In this document: piece after piece, positions 3,464 to 5,977 of the stretch
How the letters are laid out: each line of letters begins with the position of its first letter
How positions within the stretch are numbered: the stretch's first letter is position 1
NCBI GenBank assembly: GCA_023460255.1
Contig: JAEWQZ010000050.1
Coordinates: forward strand, 1-5,977
Direction of reading: 5' to 3'
Length of the DNA stretch: 5,977 nucleotides
Origin: Actinomycetes bacterium
GTDB taxonomy: Bacteria; Actinomycetota; Actinomycetes; Actinomycetales; Cellulomonadaceae
The notes under the pieces: generated by a model
Databases searched by the model: none
The model's input: only the letters and a program-made list of their open reading frames with translations
Told to the model about the DNA's origin: nothing
Translations under genes and position numbers: made by a program

Positions 3464-5977
3464 ATGAGCACCCTGAACCCCGCGACCACGCCCGCTGCGA
3501 CGCCACCGTCGCCGGTCGTAGCGGGGCGCGGGCAGGTCTCCGGGCGCATCCCGGAGAAGGTCAGCCTGGACGGCCTCGAGGACCGCTGGGACGCCGCCTG
3601 GCGCGAGCAGGGCACCTACGCGTTCGACCGGTCGGCCACGCGCGAGCAGGTGTTCTCCATCGACACGCCGCCGCCGACGGTCTCCGGGTCGCTGCACGTC
3701 GGGCACGTGTTCAGCTACACGCACACCGACGTCCTCGCGCGCTACCAGCGGATGCGTGGGCGGGCGGTCTTCTACCCGATGGGCTGGGACGACAACGGCC
3801 TGCCCACCGAGCGGCGCGTGCAGTACTACTACGGCGTCCGGTGCGACCCCTCGCTGCCCTATGACCCGGGCTTCGTCCCGCCGCACGACGGGACCGACGG
3901 CAAGAACGTCAAGCCGGCGGACCAGGTGCCGGTCTCGCGGCGCAACTTCGTCGAGCTCTGCGAGCGCCTGACCGTCGAGGACGAGCGGCAGTTCGAGGCG
4001 CTGTGGCGCCACCTCGGCCTCTCGGTCGACTGGTCGCACACGTACCAGACCATCGACGAGAACGCGCGTGCCGTCGCCCAGACCGCCTTCCTGCGCAACC
4101 TCGCCCGCGGCGAGGCGTACCAGGCGGAGGCCCCGGGGCTGTGGGACGTCACGTTCCAGACGGCCGTCGCCCAGGCCGAGCTCGAGGCGCGGGAGTACCC
4201 CGGGCACTTCCACCGGGTCGCGTTCCACCGGGCCGGCGGGCCGGAGGACGGCGCGCCGATCTTCATCGAGACGACCCGCCCCGAGCTCATCCCCGCGGTC
4301 GTGGCCCTCATCGCCCACCCGGACGACGAGCGCTACCAGCACCTCTTCGGCACCACGGCGCGCTCGCCCCTGTTCGACATCGAGATCCCGATCCTCGCCC
4401 ACCCGGCGGCCGAGCCGGACAAGGGCGCGGGCATCGCCATGTGCTGCACCTTCGGCGACCTCACCGACGTCCAGTGGTGGCGCGAGCTCCAGCTGCCCAC
4501 CCGCTCGGTCGTCACCAAGGACGGGCGCCTGGCCCGCGAGACGCCGGACTGGATCACCACCGACCGGGGCCGCGCCGCGTACGCCGAGCTGGCCGGACGC
4601 ACGACGACCGGCGCCCGGAACGCGCTCGTCGACCAGCTGCGCACGAGCGGGGACCTCGACGGCGAGCCGACCCCGACGTCGCGCATGACGAACTTCTTCG
4701 AGAAGGGCGACAAGCCCCTGGAGATCGTCACGTCGCGCCAGTGGTACATCAGGAACGGCGGGCGCGACGAGGGTGCCGGCGCGGGCCTGCGCGAGGCGCT
4801 GCTGGGCCGGGGGCGGGAGCTCGCGTTCCACCCCGACTTCATGCGCGTGCGGTACGAGAACTGGGTGAACGGCCTCAACGGCGACTGGCTCATCTCCCGC
4901 CAGCGGTTCTTCGGCGTCGCGATCCCCCTGTGGTACCCGGTCCTGGCGGACGGGACCGTGGACCACGACCACCCGATCGTCCCGGACGAGGCGTCGCTGC
5001 CCGTCGACCCGAGCTCGGACGTCCCGGTGGGCTACACGGCCGACCAGCGCGGGGTGGCCGGCGGGTTCGTCGGCGAGGCCGACGTCATGGACACGTGGGC
5101 GACGAGCTCGCTGACGCCGCAGGTGGCCGGCGGCTGGCTGCGCGACCCGGACCTGTTCGCGCGCGTGTTCCCGATGGACCTGCGCCCGCAGGGCCAGGAC
5201 ATCATCCGGACCTGGCTGTTCTCCACCGTGGTCCGCTCGCACCTGGAGCACGGCTCGCTGCCCTGGGCGCACGCCGCGATCAGCGGCTGGATCCTCGACC
5301 CGGACCGCAAGAAGATGTCCAAGTCCAAGGGCAACGTCGTCACGCCGATGGGCCTGCTGCTCGAGCACGGGTCGGACGCCGTGCGGTACTGGGCCGCGTC
5401 GGCGCGCCTGGGGACCGACGCGGCGTTCGAGGTCGGCCAGATGAAGATCGGCCGGCGGCTGGCGATCAAGGTCCTCAACGCGAGCAAGTTCGTGCTCGGG
5501 ATCACGGACGGTGCGCCGGCCGCGCCGGCCGACGTCACGGCGCCGCTGGACCGGGCGATGCTGGCCGGCCTGGCCGACGTGGTCGACGCCGCGACCGGCG
5601 CCTTCGAGGGCTACGACCACACGCGCGCGCTCGAGGCCACCGAGACGTTCTTCTGGACGTTCTGCGACGACTACCTCGAGCTCGTCAAGGACCGCGCCTA
5701 CGGCGGCGAGCACTGGGACGCCGCGGCCACGGCGTCGGCCCGCGCGGCGCTGGGCCTGGCCCTGGACGTGCTCCTGCGCCTGCTCGCACCGGTGCTGCCG
5801 TTCGCGACGGAGGAGGTCTGGTCGTGGTGGCGCGAGGGCTCGGTGCACCGCGCGTCGTGGCCCGCAGCGGCTCCCCTGCGCGAGGCCGCCGACGGCGTCG
5901 GGCCAGCCGGTCTACCGGCGGCCGGGCGCGCGCTCGCGGCCCTGCGCAAGGTGAAGTCGGAGGCGAAGGTCTCGATG
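3464..5977 (+). CDS. valS: Valyl-tRNA synthetase, archaeal-like subtype (3' end cut by window)
   Basis: This class I synthetase charges tRNA-Val with valine in the cytosol. The frame is open from ATG 3464 to the right edge: 838 residues, nearly the whole protein. The HIGH-type motif is H-V-G-H (78-81, after P-P-P-T-V-S-G-S-L) and the KMSKS loop is K-M-S-K-S (617-621). The CP1 editing domain spans roughly 220-370, with I-E-T-T-R-P-E (268-274) and C-T-F-G-D-L-T-D-V (328-336). D-W-L-I-S-R-Q-R-F-F-G-V (474-485) is the core segment before KMSKS. An anticodon-binding helical domain follows from about 690. The catalytic block reads G-W-D-D-N-G-L-P-T-E-R-R-V-Q (107-120), the archaeal-like signature, where usual bacterial ValS has G-T-D-H-A-G-I-A-T-Q. 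ATG 3464 precedes the conserved R-I-P-E-K start by 27 residues with no alternative start between. The gene is transcribed divergently from secDF. The C-terminal end is not visible. Confidence 0.95.
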   Translation, partial: MSTLNPATTPAATPPSPVVAGRGQVSGRIPEKVSLDGLEDRWDAAWREQGTYAFDRSATREQVFSIDTPPPTVSGSLHVGHVFSYTHTDVLARYQRMRGRAVFYPMGWDDNGLPTERRVQYYYGVRCDPSLPYDPGFVPPHDGTDGKNVKPADQVPVSRRNFVELCERLTVEDERQFEALWRHLGLSVDWSHTYQTIDENARAVAQTAFLRNLARGEAYQAEAPGLWDVTFQTAVAQAELEAREYPGHFHRVAFHRAGGPEDGAPIFIETTRPELIPAVVALIAHPDDERYQHLFGTTARSPLFDIEIPILAHPAAEPDKGAGIAMCCTFGDLTDVQWWRELQLPTRSVVTKDGRLARETPDWITTDRGRAAYAELAGRTTTGARNALVDQLRTSGDLDGEPTPTSRMTNFFEKGDKPLEIVTSRQWYIRNGGRDEGAGAGLREALLGRGRELAFHPDFMRVRYENWVNGLNGDWLISRQRFFGVAIPLWYPVLADGTVDHDHPIVPDEASLPVDPSSDVPVGYTADQRGVAGGFVGEADVMDTWATSSLTPQVAGGWLRDPDLFARVFPMDLRPQGQDIIRTWLFSTVVRSHLEHGSLPWAHAAISGWILDPDRKKMSKSKGNVVTPMGLLLEHGSDAVRYWAASARLGTDAAFEVGQMKIGRRLAIKVLNASKFVLGITDGAPAAPADVTAPLDRAMLAGLADVVDAATGAFEGYDHTRALEATETFFWTFCDDYLELVKDRAYGGEHWDAAATASARAALGLALDVLLRLLAPVLPFATEEVWSWWREGSVHRASWPAAAPLREAADGVGPAGLPAAGRALAALRKVKSEAKVSM

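Noticed and set aside
3295..3615. N-terminal extension of SecDF to the ATG near 3615
   Set aside because: It would overlap divergent valS, shows no family similarity, and the ATG at 3294 has its own AGGAG.
2651..5848. Very long minus-strand open frame (1065 codons) antisense to valS and the 5' part of secDF
   Set aside because: It has low-complexity Arg/Ala/Asp/Val/Gly composition without recognisable motifs, and it lies opposite two clearly conserved genes. It is a by-product of high-GC codon use.

Overview
The window comes from a very GC-rich genome. Coding frames show near-universal G or C at third codon positions. That, together with a compact SecDF fusion and a ValS of the 'WDDNGLPTERRVQ' type, points to an actinomycete (Actinomycetota), probably Micrococcales-like (inference from recall, no search run). 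It holds five protein-coding genes, two of them cut by the window edges. I see no rRNA, tRNA, mobile element or CRISPR array.

Layout. Positions 1-837, minus strand: a tight three-gene unit read right to left. It encodes a small four-helix membrane protein (837-421), a 74-residue Cro/CI-type DNA-binding protein (421-197), and the N-terminus of a medium-chain (quinone/alcohol) oxidoreductase (200-1, truncated). The genes overlap by 1 and 4 bases, so they are probably translationally coupled. Positions 838-951 are a short control region. It has a good sigma70-type promoter (TTGACA, 17-nt spacer, TACATT) bracketed by two related palindromes of form TGTCAAnGATTnnTGACA. One sits on the -35 box and one on the expected transcription start. 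This looks like the operator pair of the small HTH protein, i.e. an autoregulated operon.

Positions 3294-952, minus strand: a single-chain SecDF (780 residues), the proton-driven accessory of the Sec translocon. It has the SecD and SecF halves fused and all the key charged membrane residues present. Positions 3295-3463 are a divergent intergenic region with a stable hairpin in the secDF leader, and a possible extended -10 element so close to the valS start that the valS mRNA would be leaderless or nearly so. Positions 3464-5977, plus strand: valS, valyl-tRNA synthetase, 838 residues visible, running off the right edge. Its active-site motifs are of the archaeal-like ValS subtype rather than the usual bacterial one.

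Functionally the window combines two housekeeping genes (protein export, tRNA charging) with a small regulator/membrane-protein/oxidoreductase operon of unknown purpose. Nothing here amounts to a clearly new system. The most informative unexplained element is the double operator in front of the HTH/membrane-protein operon.
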